A stretch of 32,837 nt of DNA from Bacillota bacterium (GCA_023393235.1 JAEWMH010000102.1:1-32837), one strand, 5' to 3'; counted from the stretch's first letter, positions 9,050 to 17,987 are shown. Notes: a model not told the origin generated them from the letters alone. Translations and numbers: made by a program.

Positions 9050-9544
9050 TCAGAGGGCGGAAAAAGCCGCAACTGAAACCAGGATCATCAAAGCCAATCC
9101 GATGATGACGATGCCGTTTAAGACGGTGCCCAACACGGCGAATACCTTTTTGCGTTCCTTCTGGACAAGCCCGATGATGCCCAGGATCAGGCCGATAAGA
9201 TTGCCGAACAGGGTGCCTAGGAGCGCCAGGCTCATAAAGGCCAGCTCCGGCATTTCCGCCATCCGGCGTTCCAGCTCCTCGTAATCGGCGACGCCGTTTT
9301 CCACATCGATGAGTCCGGTGATCTTTACCGCCACGCTTCCCAGCATAATGACGAATATCAGGGCCATACTGGCAAAAATCGTAAAGGACGCGATGCCCAA
9401 ACCGGACTGCTTCCGGCGTGGCGGGCCGGCATCATACGGATCGACCGGGGAGAAGCCGTTATATCCGGGGGGAGCCGTGTCTGTGGTGCTCCTGCTTTCG
9501 GGTGCCGGGTCTTGCTGGACCGGGCTGTTGGTGGGATGCTCCAA
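9050..9544 (-). CDS. Small membrane protein, DUF4190-like
   Basis: This protein of about 164 residues has a hydrophilic, proline-rich N-terminus (residues 1-47) and three membrane segments: IASFTIFASMALIFVIMLGS, LLGTLFGNLIGLILGIIGLV and VLNGIVIIGLALMILVSVAA. The pattern SGLGIASF at the start of the first segment and the GNLIGLILGIIGLVQ motif resemble DUF4190 proteins; the function is unknown. I chose a TTG start at 9544 because a perfect GGAGGTGAT sits 8 bases before it. The ATG at 9559 lies upstream of that site and would use no ribosome site of its own. The gene converges on its neighbour with no intergenic base: the two stop codons meet in TGATCA at 9047-9052. Confidence 0.75.
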   Translation of the reverse strand: MEHPTNSPVQQDPAPESRSTTDTAPPGYNGFSPVDPYDAGPPRRKQSGLGIASFTIFASMALIFVIMLGSVAVKITGLIDVENGVADYEELERRMAEMPELAFMSLALLGTLFGNLIGLILGIIGLVQKERKKVFAVLGTVLNGIVIIGLALMILVSVAAFSAL

Positions 9545-9646
9545 CGCGATCACCTCCATGGTTGTTTTCTCAATGGTAGCATGGGTATGGAAACGCTGGC
9601 AAATTTTTCTGTCGTCCAAAAATAAAAGGATATTTTCCCCAAATTG

Positions 9647-9655
9647 TGGTATGAT
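9647..9655 (+). promoter_or_regulatory. Candidate extended -10 promoter of the 99-residue gene
   Basis: TGG followed by TATGAT (9650-9655) forms an extended -10 element; no -35 box is recognisable. It is about 70 bp before the start codon of the plus-strand gene. Confidence 0.4.
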
Positions 9656-9723
9656 TCGGGATATAACGACACGCGCCTTTGGCAGGATAAGGGCTGAATT
9701 TATCGGGAATCGGGGGATTTGAG

Positions 9724-10023
9724 ATGAAATATACGCTGTGCCAGCTGGTCCGCATTGTGGATATGAATGATGAGATTTTAACCGAGGTTGTATTCGAGCA
9801 TGCAGAGGTGGATACGCCGCAGCCGGTGCTGGGCGCTACGGTGATCACCCATCAGCTGGGGCTGCGCCAATTCGAGGTGGTGTATGACCGTCGTGAGGGC
9901 AAAACCATGCGTTCCAAGATCACCGATATGGAAATCGACCTGTTGGGCGACTTCAACAAAACCCGGGTGTACCTGGAGCCGGTGAAGCTGATCGTCGGCC
10001 AACATGACGTTGGAGTTGTGTAA
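9724..10023 (+). CDS. Conserved-looking hypothetical protein, 99 residues
   Basis: I do not recognise this protein. It is a soluble, acidic, mixed alpha/beta-looking polypeptide without signal peptide or membrane segment, opening MKYTLCQLVRIVDMNDEILT and containing VTHQLGLRQ-like and VYDRREGKTMRSKITDME-like charged stretches. The ATG is preceded by GGGGGA at about 8 bases, a candidate promoter lies 70 bp upstream and a strong terminator follows 120 bp after the stop, so it is likely a true single-gene unit. The codon pattern is like that of its neighbours. No function is proposed. Confidence 0.75.
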   Translation: MKYTLCQLVRIVDMNDEILTEVVFEHAEVDTPQPVLGATVITHQLGLRQFEVVYDRREGKTMRSKITDMEIDLLGDFNKTRVYLEPVKLIVGQHDVGVV

Positions 10024-10143
10024 GGCGGCGGGAACGTCGGTCAGATCAACACATGGTGAAGTGCCCACCGCCCAATAGCGGGGGCAAGCATCGGGAACGA
10101 CCATAAGCGACACCCCTTGCAGGATTAAGCAGTAAGACAACAT

Positions 10144-10180
10144 CGCAAAAAAAGCCGCTCGCAGAGCGGTTTTTTTTGCG
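10144..10180. terminator. Strong two-way terminator after the 99-residue gene
   Basis: CCGCTC (10155-10160) and GAGCGG (10164-10169) pair over a GCA loop; a G-U pair, seven A-T pairs and CGC/GCG extend the stem to 17 bp, with T8 on the plus strand. Confidence 0.92.
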
Positions 10181-10238
10181 CTTTGGGGGAGCAGGCCCCG
10201 TCACACTCAGCCTCCGCAGCTGCCCCTTTAGCTGGAAT

Positions 10239-10368
10239 AGCCATCCATGCTGCGGTACCCGCTGCACCGAAGAGAGATGAACTGTCGGAGAAGGCCCTCA
10301 AATCGGCTTTGCCGATTTCGAGGCTTTCATAACATATCCAGCCAGTGGCTCGGACCATGTTATTTCAG
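10239..10368 (-). repeat. Dispersed 130-bp repeat, copy B (inverted relative to copy A)
   Basis: The reverse complement matches 5720-5850 at about 85% by eye. The hairpin CCTC-G-AAATCGGC / GCCGATTTGAGG with a 3-nt loop is perfect apart from the bulged G. The element ends 2 bp before the first palindrome of the neighbouring array. A 77-codon frame runs through it on the minus strand but lacks a ribosome site and is not preserved in copy A. Confidence 0.75.
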
Positions 10369-10370
10369 GG

Positions 10371-10558
10371 TAGCGGAAACGTTTTTCCGTTATACCATGC
10401 TGTGAGGGAGTGGAAGCGGCTATAGCGGAAAGGGTTTTCCGCTAGTTGTTAGGATTCGCTGCCGGGAGCTTGCTTCAAGGGCCAATAGCGGAAAAGGCCT
10501 TCCGCTATTGCAGCAGCGGCACCCCAATAGGTCAGATAGCGGAAGGTAGCTTCCGCTA
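10371..10558. repeat. Four-palindrome element 1 (first of two in tandem)
   Basis: Four 22-bp palindromes of the form TAGCGGAA-N6-TTCCGCTA lie at 10371-10392, 10423-10444, 10486-10507 and 10537-10558. Centre-to-centre distances are 52, 63 and 51 bp. The third has perfect 11-bp arms (10483-10510). The spacing rule (short, long, short, with +11 bp in the middle) is the same as in the elements at 18167-18351 and 23346-23530. Confidence 0.85.
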
Positions 10559-10587
10559 TTTTCTGTGCACCGGCCCTAATGGAGCCA

Positions 10588-10779
10588 TAGGGGAAGGCCA
10601 TCTTCCTCTATTTGCAGCGAAATGCTCAACTTAGCACAACAGTGAAAGCCCTTCTTCCTCTATTGGGCGGTTTTGCTGGGTTTGGTCCAGGAATGGCCGG
10701 TGATAACGGAAGTTCCCCTTCCGCTACCGGCCCCATCCGCCCTCGTCCATAGGAAATAGCGGAAGCTTGGCTTCCGCTA
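10588..10779. repeat. Four-palindrome element 2 (second of two in tandem)
   Basis: Four 23-bp palindromes lie at 10588-10610, 10640-10662 (degraded left arm), 10704-10726 and 10757-10779, with centre distances of 52, 64 and 53 bp. The last has 11-bp arms and a 3-nt loop. The sequence between units differs from that of element 1, but the geometry repeats. The gap to element 1 is again one short step (about 52 bp centre to centre). Confidence 0.8.
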
Positions 10780-10878
10780 TCCCGTTTATTACCGCTGTAT
10801 ACCCTTGCATCCTATATCAGCCTGTTGGGCGTCATGTGGCGTCCACTCAGTTGCGCCCGCAATACTGCTGCGCCGCAA

Positions 10879-13101
10879 TCAGCCCTTCCGTTGTCCGGCC
10901 TCCCGCAGGCGGAATTGGCCGACCAGCTGCTGCAGGAACATGGTGATGGCATCCACCTGATTGGAGCTGTAGCGCACATTACCCATGTCGGACAACAGCC
11001 CCTGCACCTTGTTTTCCACCTGGCTGGAGATGCGGCGGTTTTCGATGCTGATGGCGGCGATTTTTTCCATCAGCTCCACCACCTCGTCCACGGCCTGGCT
11101 CTTCTGGCTATCGCCGGCATTGGCGCTGTACAGCAGCTCCGTCGCCGCGGCAACCAGCCGGTTGCCTTCCTCCACCACCCGGCTGCCCTCCTCCATGGAG
11201 GCCACCGCCAGCTGCGCGTTGCGGTAGATCAGCTCCACTGTCTCCTGGATCTGGCCGGTGGAGGAATGGGTCATGTCCGCCAGCTTGCGGATTTCACTGG
11301 CCACTACCGAAAAACCCTTGCCGTGTTCGCCTACCCGGGCCGCTTCAATAGAGGCATTCAAGGCCAGCAGATTGGTCTGGGAGGAAATCTGCCCAATTAC
11401 CTCCAGCACCTCGCCGATCTGTCGGGCTGTATCCATGAAGGTCAGAATGGTTTTGTTGGTCTCCGCCACCGTGTCGGAGATCTGGGACATTTTGCCGCCG
11501 ATCCGCTCCACCTCGCCCTGGGCCACTGCAATCTGCTCCGAGGCCTTGGCCTCCAGCTCCGCCAGAGTTGCCTTCATCTCATAGGCCACATCCTTGGCAA
11601 TGTCAATATCCTTCAGCTGGCTGCGGATACTGCGGATCATGGAGTGGATTTCCTCACCCATCCGTTCCGTCGCCGTCAGCGTGGCGTCCGTGGATTGGCC
11701 CAGCTCCTGCTGGTTGGCGCGTACATCCTCGGAGGCATGCTTCACCTTGAGCATCACAACCTCCAGAGAGTCGTTCATGTTGTTGATCCACTTGGCCAGC
11801 TCCCGGGTTTCGTCGCCTGCGAATTGGTTGGTGTCCAGCCGCTGGGTCAAATCCCCCTTGCCCTCCGCATTGATCCGGATGAAGCGGTTGATCCGCCGCA
11901 GGCTGTCCGCGATGGGCAGCGTCCCCCTATGCCGGGAGGTCTGGGCCACCGCCCAGCCGCCTATCAGCTGCAGTACACCCATAGCCAACGCCGCAAACAG
12001 CACGGGCACATCCCTAGCCACGGCCACACCGCACAGGGACGCTCCCGCCAAAGCAAACAGCAGCACCACGGGAAACTGGACCCGGCGGATTTTGAAATCG
12101 ATGCTCCGCAGCCGGTACACCTCCTCCAGATCCCCCTCGCACATCATGCCCCACAAATCCGGACAATGGGGAAGCCGGAAGGTAACACCCTTGCCGATAA
12201 CAGAAATATGCCGGTAATCCGAATACCCGGGAAACTCCACAAACAGGTTGCTGCCCTTGGCAATGGTCCCTGCCACTCCCGGGTGCAGCTGTCCGGTGGC
12301 CGGGTCGGTGAATATCAGCTCCAGCTCCGTATGCTCCGAAACCCGCACCGTTCCCCAATCCGTGGACACGCCGTCCTTCAGATTTTCCCCGTGGGTGAAG
12401 GTCCGGTCCTCGAAGCGGCTTCGGGACAAAGCGGTTCCCGGCGCAATCTCCTTACGCAGGACAGGGGAGGCCATAAACAGGTAATTGTCACCCGAATCCG
12501 GATAAACATGGCCCGATTCCCGCTGGATCAGATCTCCCAGGACGTCGTTGGGCACCCGGCCGCACAACGCCCCCATCCAGGTTCCGCCGCTCATGATGGG
12601 GTAGATGAACAGCAGGGTCATTTTATCGTGAAAAGAGGAGGTGCTGGGTCCGATCTTGACGGTCAACGGATCGGCATACGGGCCGTACAGGCAGCGGCCG
12701 TCCTTCTGCTTGGAGGAATAGAGAACACCCTCGCGGAAGGGAGCGTCGGAGGCATTTTGCCCCATGTGCGGGGCATAGGTAGAATAGATCACATCCAGCT
12801 TGCTGTCCAGTACGAACAGCTCGGAAAAATCCGCAGCCCGCTGGCGTACCGCCTGTGACAATCGCTCCCATACAGGGGCAGACTCGGCTTGCCACAACGC
12901 GCCCCCCTGCACAGAGGAAGCCGCTTCCGCGCAGTACCGCTCCAGATGAGTCCAGCAGTCCGTCGCCCATTCCGTCAGAAGGTCCTTGCGGGTATGGGCA
13001 ATCCCTTCGAAAATCTCCTCGATATCCTCCTTCAAATGCTTGTTAAGCCTGCATGACCACCACAGCGGAAGCCCTTTCCGAAATCCGAGCCAGCCAAACA
13101 T
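10879..13101 (-). CDS. Methyl-accepting chemotaxis protein with N-terminal cytoplasmic-looking sensor
   Basis: This 740-residue chemoreceptor signals to CheA/CheW. The C-terminal signalling domain (about residues 460-735) has the conserved hairpin tip ISSQTNLLALNASIEAARVGE near residues 565-585. A HAMP-like linker (about 395-450) follows two closely spaced membrane segments at about 344-386 (VVLLFALAGASLCGVAVA and VLFAALAMGVLQLIGGWAVA). The N-terminal 340 residues contain a Cache-like region (LFVLDSKLDVIYSTYAPHMG and LLFIYPIMSGGTWMGALCG), but no N-terminal membrane anchor or signal is seen, so the sensor would be cytoplasmic. I chose the ATG at 13101 (MFGWLG) because GGGGGG lies 7 bases upstream; an ATG at 13119 has no site. 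The chemotaxis neighbours (che genes) are not here. Confidence 0.9.
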   Translation of the reverse strand: MFGWLGFRKGLPLWWSCRLNKHLKEDIEEIFEGIAHTRKDLLTEWATDCWTHLERYCAEAASSVQGGALWQAESAPVWERLSQAVRQRAADFSELFVLDSKLDVIYSTYAPHMGQNASDAPFREGVLYSSKQKDGRCLYGPYADPLTVKIGPSTSSFHDKMTLLFIYPIMSGGTWMGALCGRVPNDVLGDLIQRESGHVYPDSGDNYLFMASPVLRKEIAPGTALSRSRFEDRTFTHGENLKDGVSTDWGTVRVSEHTELELIFTDPATGQLHPGVAGTIAKGSNLFVEFPGYSDYRHISVIGKGVTFRLPHCPDLWGMMCEGDLEEVYRLRSIDFKIRRVQFPVVLLFALAGASLCGVAVARDVPVLFAALAMGVLQLIGGWAVAQTSRHRGTLPIADSLRRINRFIRINAEGKGDLTQRLDTNQFAGDETRELAKWINNMNDSLEVVMLKVKHASEDVRANQQELGQSTDATLTATERMGEEIHSMIRSIRSQLKDIDIAKDVAYEMKATLAELEAKASEQIAVAQGEVERIGGKMSQISDTVAETNKTILTFMDTARQIGEVLEVIGQISSQTNLLALNASIEAARVGEHGKGFSVVASEIRKLADMTHSSTGQIQETVELIYRNAQLAVASMEEGSRVVEEGNRLVAAATELLYSANAGDSQKSQAVDEVVELMEKIAAISIENRRISSQVENKVQGLLSDMGNVRYSSNQVDAITMFLQQLVGQFRLREAGQRKG

Positions 13102-13300
13102 ACCTCTTCCCCCCGTCATCGACTATGTATAATGTTCTGTTTTTGATGTTAAGTATTGTAACATGGGAAGTGTCGAAATGATGAAGAGGAATGAGTCAAA
13201 TAAGTGAAAATTCGAAGATTATTCTGAAAATATGACAGAATGTTCGTCTTTTCAGGAAAAATCCAGATCAAAAGGGGAGGTAGGGCGTTTAGGAAGAATA

Positions 13301-13329
13301 TGGAGAACCGGGCTTATTCATGGTATGAT
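13301..13329 (+). promoter_or_regulatory. Candidate sigma-A promoter of the helicase gene
   Basis: TGGAGA (13301-13306, 4 of 6) and TATGAT (13324-13329) are 17 bp apart, with TGG before the -10 forming an extended -10. Transcription would start near 13336, giving a leader of about 130 nt. Confidence 0.5.
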
Positions 13330-13351
13330 ACAGAAAATACGTTCGTAAAAA

Positions 13352-13404
13352 TCCCCCAAAAGTGACGGGATGCTCTGAAGCATATTCCGGGTACTTTTGG
13401 GGGA
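13352..13404. repeat. 12-bp perfect inverted repeat in the helicase leader
   Basis: TCCCCCAAAAGT (13352-13363) pairs perfectly with ACTTTTGGGGGA (13393-13404), with an inner ATGC/GCAT pair. The run of G in the right arm could instead pair with CCCCC at 13406-13410. No T-tract follows, so it is not a plain terminator. Confidence 0.7.
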
Positions 13405-13466
13405 GCCCCCGTAAACACTGTCCACCAAAACACATTTTCTCAATAAAGAGAGGAGCTTTTGCGGAA

Positions 13467-16400
13467 ATGTCCGTTTCCTTTCATCCGGTTATTGAAGCTT
13501 GGTTCAAACAATCCTTCGGCTCGCCTACCCCTGTGCAGGAGGAGGCGTGGGAGGCCATTGCCGCTGGTCACAGCACGCTGATCGCCGCCCCCACCGGCTC
13601 CGGTAAAACCTTAGCCGCCCTCCTGCCCTGCTTGGACCGGATCGTCCGGGAAGCGGGAGAAAACGAAACAGGCACACCTCAAAAGGGGGTGAAGCTCCTT
13701 TATGTGACTCCGCTGAAGGCGCTGAACAACGATATCCACCATCATATCTTCCGGTTTGCGGCGGAGCTGTCGGCGGTTGCCAAGGAGGGGCAGACGGAGT
13801 GGCCCGGCTTTACGGTTGGGGTGCGGACGGGGGATACCTCCCAGAGCACCCGCGCTTCCATGCTGCGCCATCCTCCGGATATGCTCATCACCACCCCAGA
13901 ATCCCTCTATTTGATGCTGACTGCGGTGAAGGCCAGGGGGATTCTGCGTACCGTCAGGCAGGTGATTGTTGATGAAATTCATGATCTGGCCTCGGACAAA
14001 AGAGGGGTTCATCTTTCCTTGTCCCTGGAGCGGCTGGCGTTTCTCTGCGGGGAGAATCCCCAGCGCATTGGCGTATCCGCCACCCAGAAGCCGCTGGAGC
14101 GGGTAGCCCGATACCTGGGCGGCTGGGAGGAAACGGAGGAACCGGACAGCGGCAGCGGAGCCGGGGAAATGGCGCCAAGGCCCGTCCGCATTGTGGAAAG
14201 TCCCATGGAGCGCAGACTCACCGTATCCGTGACCATGCCGGCCAGAGGTATCCGGGCCATGGACAAGGAGGCGGTCTGGGGGCCGTTGGTGCAGCGGATT
14301 CTGCAGTGTATGGAAGGCGCACGGTCGGTGCTTATTTTTGTGAACAACAGGCGGCTTTGCGAGCGGCTCACCCTGCGTCTGAACGAACATGTGGGGTACG
14401 AAATGGCCCGGTCCCATCACGGCAGCGTGTCCCGGGAGCGGCGTCTAGAGGTCGAATCCATGCTCAAGGCGGGAGAACTTCGTTGTCTGGTGGCTACCGC
14501 TACCCTGGAGCTGGGTATTGACGTGGGAGAAATCGATCTGGTGCTCCAGATTGACTCGCCCAAGGAGGCGGCTGCAGGCATCCAGCGTTTTGGACGGGCT
14601 GGCCATGCCGTCGGCGGGGAAAGCCGTGGGGTTGTGATTGTCCGCACCCGGGGGGATTTGCCGGAGGCGGCAGTGCTGGCTAAAGCGGTGGCCCAACGGG
14701 ACATTGAGGATATCCGCATTCCCCGCCATAAGCTGGATGTGCTGTCGCAGCACACGGTTGCCGCCGTGGCGGCCGCAGGACAGGGAGAGGAATGGAGCCC
14801 AGAAGCATGGTACCGTGTGGCAGCGGGCAGCGACTGTTACCGGGACTATCCCTGGGAGCGCTATGAAGCCATGCTGGATGTGTTATCCGGCAGGTACCCG
14901 TTCTCCCGGCCGCTGATCGGCTGGAACCGGGAAACGGACAGGCTGTTCCGGCTGCCGGGTTCGGCCATTGCCGCATCCATGGGGAGCGGCACCATTCCCC
15001 AAACCTCCGCTTTTCCGGTGCATCATGCGGAAACGCGGATGCATCTGGGGGAGCTGGATGAGGAATACGTATATGAAAGCAGACCGGGGGATGCCTTCCA
15101 GCTGGGGGCCAGCTCCTGGACGATCCGCTCCATCCGTCATGACAGGGTCTATGTGACAGAGAGCAACCACAGCTACAGTGAAATTCCCTTCTGGAAAGCG
15201 GAGGCGGGGGGCCGCAGCCCGCTGATCGGCGCACGCATCGGCGGTATGCTGGCCTTTATCCGGGATGCTGCCCGGCACAGCGGAGATGAGGAGCAAGAGC
15301 GCCTGCTGGTGCAGGGGCTTATGGAGGAATACCGGCTCGATGAGGATGCGGCCTCTGAGTTGGTCGGATATGTCCGCAGCCAGGACAAACATGGTCTGGT
15401 GCCGACGGACACGCTGATTGTAGCGGAGCATTACAAGGATGACGGGGAGCGGCATCATCTGGTGGTGCACAGCCTCTTGGGCCGCCGCATCCACAGAACC
15501 TGGGAGATGGCACTGCGGATGCGTTTTGACGCGCTAAGTCCGACCCAGGTTTATTCCATCGCCAAGGATGACGGTATGGAGTTTGTTTTCTCCGGCTGGA
15601 ATCCGGACTGGCTGCTGGAGCCGGGACGGCTGTCTACCTCCCAACTGGAGGAGCTGCTGTGGGAGGCGCTGCCGGGTACGCCTATGTTCGGCAGAGCCTT
15701 CCGCCGGGTGGCGGAGACCTCGCTGCTGCTGGCCAGAGGGTATGAGCGCCAATCCTCCTGGACCATGCGCTTCCGAAGTGAGGAGCTTTTGAAGCAGGCT
15801 CTTCCTTTTGCAGATAAGTATCCTTATCTGAGGGAGGCGTATGCGGTATGCCTGGAGGAGGAGCTGGATGTGCCGGGCCTGCACCGGCTGCTGGAGGATT
15901 TGCGGACAGGCGCCGTTCAGCTGCAGACGGTGGACTCCATTGCGCCGTCGCCCTTTGCCATGCGGTTTATGAATGATTTTGCGATGACGTCCCTGTATGA
16001 ATCCGATGCGCTGGGACGTGATGTCCATATGCGGCTTTTGGGTATCAACCGGGAGCTGGCTGCGGAATGGTTCGGCCAGGAGGGCCTGCGTACGCTGATT
16101 AGCCGGCAGGTGCTGGAGGAGGAAAAACGCAGGCTGGCCCGTCCTGCTTGGCTTGCTGCTGCGGGCGGGGATGCCGACGGCGAAAAACGCAGTCTGCTCC
16201 GCCTTCTGAAGGAATACGGCGACCTGTCCCGGGAGGAACTGGACCGGTTATGGCGGTCTGCAGCCGGAGAAGGAGCTTCAGGGCCGGAAGCTGGCATGGA
16301 AGCGGACGGAGGGCAGAAGGGGATTGCCGAAAATGGGGTTGCCGGCCAAACCGGCGGTGACGGTGGGAGTGGTGGTCCTCTAACGTCAGCAGAAGAGCTG

Positions 16401-17987
16401 CTGCCTCAGCTGCTTGAGGCTGGCAGTGTGAGGAGCATTCGCGTGGCAGGAGAGGAACGGTTTGTGAGCCGCGACGAAGAGGCGTGGTATGCGGCTTTTC
16501 CCCATACGCCGGAGGCGTCTTTTATTGCCAGGCGGTATGTGGAGCGTGTGCTTTCCTTCCGTTCGGAGGAGCTGGCGGCCCGCTTCGGGGTGGAAGAAGG
16601 ACTGGCCGAGGCGTGGACGGCGGGGTGGCTGGCGGACGGAACGGCTACTACGGCCCCTTTTGCCGGGCCGCAGGAAACCGGATTGTACACAGCATCCAAA
16701 ATTGCCGAACGACTGGTGCGCACCTCCATCTCGGATTTCCGGGTGAAGCATGGGGCCATTGAGGCCTCCCGGTATGCACTTCATCTGCTGCAAACCCAGT
16801 ATCTGCTTCCGGAGCGCCGTTTGGAAGGCCCGGAGGGCTTGCTGCGGATTGTCGGGCAGCTCCAGGGGATTTATCTTCCTGTAGCCTATTGGGAGAAGAT
16901 GGTGTTTCCTGCCCGCCTGAAGGAATACCGCAAGGAGTGGCTGGACCAGCTGTGCGCAGCGGGGGAGCTGTTCTGGGTGGGGCGCAAGGAGGAGGACGAG
17001 AAGGAAGGGCGGATCGCCTTTTTTCTGGCTGCCGAGCGGGGAGAGGCAGAGCCTTTTATCCGCAGGGCAGGGAGTGGACCTGCTTCGTCCCAGCCTGAGC
17101 TTCTGGCTTTGCTGGCTTCCAAGGGAGCCAGCTTCCTGACGGCACTCTCCCGGGAAACGGGGGAGCCTCCTTCCGCTCTGCTCCCCAAGCTGATGGAGCT
17201 GGTATGGGAGGGCCGGGCGGCCAACGACCAGTTTGCGCCTCTCCGGCTGGCCGCCGGGTCTCCGTCGGGCGCCCGCGGCAAACGCGGAGAATTTCAATCT
17301 GGGTTTGGCCGGTGGTATGCGCTTATGCCCGGAGAAGAGGAAAATGCGGAGGCCTGCGCCTTATCCTACAGCAAACGCTGGATGGAGAACTTCGGTCTGT
17401 TGACCCGGGGGGCGGCGGCAACGGCAGCGCCTTACGGCTGGGAGCAGCTGTCGGGTGTGCTCCGCAAGCTGGAGGATTGGGGGATGGCTGTCCGGGGTTT
17501 CTTCGTCAAGGACATTCCGGCGATGCAATTTACCACACGGGAGACGGTGGAACAGCTGGAGGCGGCTTTGCCCGGGGTCACGGGGAAACCCGTGCTGATT
17601 TCCGCGGCGGACCCTGCCAATCCTTACGGCGCCTGGGTGGAGTGGCCGGAGCTGCCGGGAGTCCAGTTTGCCCGTAAACCAGGCAATTTTCTGGTGTATG
17701 AGGGTAATGCCCTATGCCTGTGGATCGAAAATTTCAGCAAGCATGTAGCCGTGTTCCCGGAGCATCCGGCTGCCGCGCATGGGCAGAATGAACGTCTCGC
17801 CGCTATTCTGGCGGAGGTGTTCAGCACGCTGATCGCCAGACATCATCTGAGCAAAATTACGGTGGAGCGCTGGAATGGCCAGCCTGCGGCGGAGTCCGGC
17901 CCGGTGGAGGATTTCCGGCGGCTGGGAGGCGAGCTGGACCGCACGCGGTTCATATTCTGGCCGACGGCGCTGAAGTATAAGCGGTAG
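13467..17987 (+). CDS. Large Lhr-type DEAD/DEAH ATP-dependent helicase
   Basis: This 1506-residue protein has the size and layout of the Lhr (large helicase-related) family of DNA repair helicases. The core carries the Q-motif region PVQEEAW, Walker A APTGSGKT (about residues 40-47), LYVTPLKALNND, TTPESLYLML, Walker B-type DEIH (about 168-171), GVSATQ (about 200-205), and in the second RecA domain FVNNRR, SHHGSVSR, ATATLELGIDVG and QRFGRAGH (about 373-380). The remaining 1000 residues are the winged-helix and Lhr C-terminal parts, with an insertion rich in G, E and A near residues 925-975 that looks like a flexible linker. The ATG at 13467 follows AGAGGAG at a rather long spacing of about 11 bases. 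It stands alone; no partner nuclease is adjacent. Confidence 0.93.
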   Translation: MSVSFHPVIEAWFKQSFGSPTPVQEEAWEAIAAGHSTLIAAPTGSGKTLAALLPCLDRIVREAGENETGTPQKGVKLLYVTPLKALNNDIHHHIFRFAAELSAVAKEGQTEWPGFTVGVRTGDTSQSTRASMLRHPPDMLITTPESLYLMLTAVKARGILRTVRQVIVDEIHDLASDKRGVHLSLSLERLAFLCGENPQRIGVSATQKPLERVARYLGGWEETEEPDSGSGAGEMAPRPVRIVESPMERRLTVSVTMPARGIRAMDKEAVWGPLVQRILQCMEGARSVLIFVNNRRLCERLTLRLNEHVGYEMARSHHGSVSRERRLEVESMLKAGELRCLVATATLELGIDVGEIDLVLQIDSPKEAAAGIQRFGRAGHAVGGESRGVVIVRTRGDLPEAAVLAKAVAQRDIEDIRIPRHKLDVLSQHTVAAVAAAGQGEEWSPEAWYRVAAGSDCYRDYPWERYEAMLDVLSGRYPFSRPLIGWNRETDRLFRLPGSAIAASMGSGTIPQTSAFPVHHAETRMHLGELDEEYVYESRPGDAFQLGASSWTIRSIRHDRVYVTESNHSYSEIPFWKAEAGGRSPLIGARIGGMLAFIRDAARHSGDEEQERLLVQGLMEEYRLDEDAASELVGYVRSQDKHGLVPTDTLIVAEHYKDDGERHHLVVHSLLGRRIHRTWEMALRMRFDALSPTQVYSIAKDDGMEFVFSGWNPDWLLEPGRLSTSQLEELLWEALPGTPMFGRAFRRVAETSLLLARGYERQSSWTMRFRSEELLKQALPFADKYPYLREAYAVCLEEELDVPGLHRLLEDLRTGAVQLQTVDSIAPSPFAMRFMNDFAMTSLYESDALGRDVHMRLLGINRELAAEWFGQEGLRTLISRQVLEEEKRRLARPAWLAAAGGDADGEKRSLLRLLKEYGDLSREELDRLWRSAAGEGASGPEAGMEADGGQKGIAENGVAGQTGGDGGSGGPLTSAEELLPQLLEAGSVRSIRVAGEERFVSRDEEAWYAAFPHTPEASFIARRYVERVLSFRSEELAARFGVEEGLAEAWTAGWLADGTATTAPFAGPQETGLYTASKIAERLVRTSISDFRVKHGAIEASRYALHLLQTQYLLPERRLEGPEGLLRIVGQLQGIYLPVAYWEKMVFPARLKEYRKEWLDQLCAAGELFWVGRKEEDEKEGRIAFFLAAERGEAEPFIRRAGSGPASSQPELLALLASKGASFLTALSRETGEPPSALLPKLMELVWEGRAANDQFAPLRLAAGSPSGARGKRGEFQSGFGRWYALMPGEEENAEACALSYSKRWMENFGLLTRGAAATAAPYGWEQLSGVLRKLEDWGMAVRGFFVKDIPAMQFTTRETVEQLEAALPGVTGKPVLISAADPANPYGAWVEWPELPGVQFARKPGNFLVYEGNALCLWIENFSKHVAVFPEHPAAAHGQNERLAAILAEVFSTLIARHHLSKITVERWNGQPAAESGPVEDFRRLGGELDRTRFIFWPTALKYKR

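Larger units (their letters stand above)
10024..10878. other. 855-bp noncoding block rich in repeats
   Basis: No credible gene lies here. The block contains a strong terminator (10144-10180), copy B of a 130-bp dispersed repeat (10239-10368) and eight evenly spaced palindromes (10371-10779). The flanking genes converge on it. Confidence 0.85.
13102..13466. other. Divergent intergenic region between the chemoreceptor and the helicase
   Basis: About 365 bp with AT-rich stretches on the chemoreceptor side, a candidate plus-strand promoter (13301-13329) and a large perfect inverted repeat (13352-13404) in the presumed helicase leader. No open reading frame of note. Confidence 0.8.

Noticed and set aside
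10125..10358. A 77-codon minus-strand frame
   Set aside because: It runs through a terminator and the dispersed repeat, has no ribosome site, and the frame is broken in the other repeat copy.
10371..10779. CRISPR array
   Set aside because: The repeats are palindromes of only 22-23 bp with substitutions, spacing alternates between about 29 and 41 bp between units, and no cas genes are near.
10825..12858. A 677-codon plus-strand open frame
   Set aside because: It is antisense to the chemoreceptor, whose domains and start are clear, and its translation is a low-complexity H/G/L/Q-rich sequence typical of a GC-rich shadow frame.
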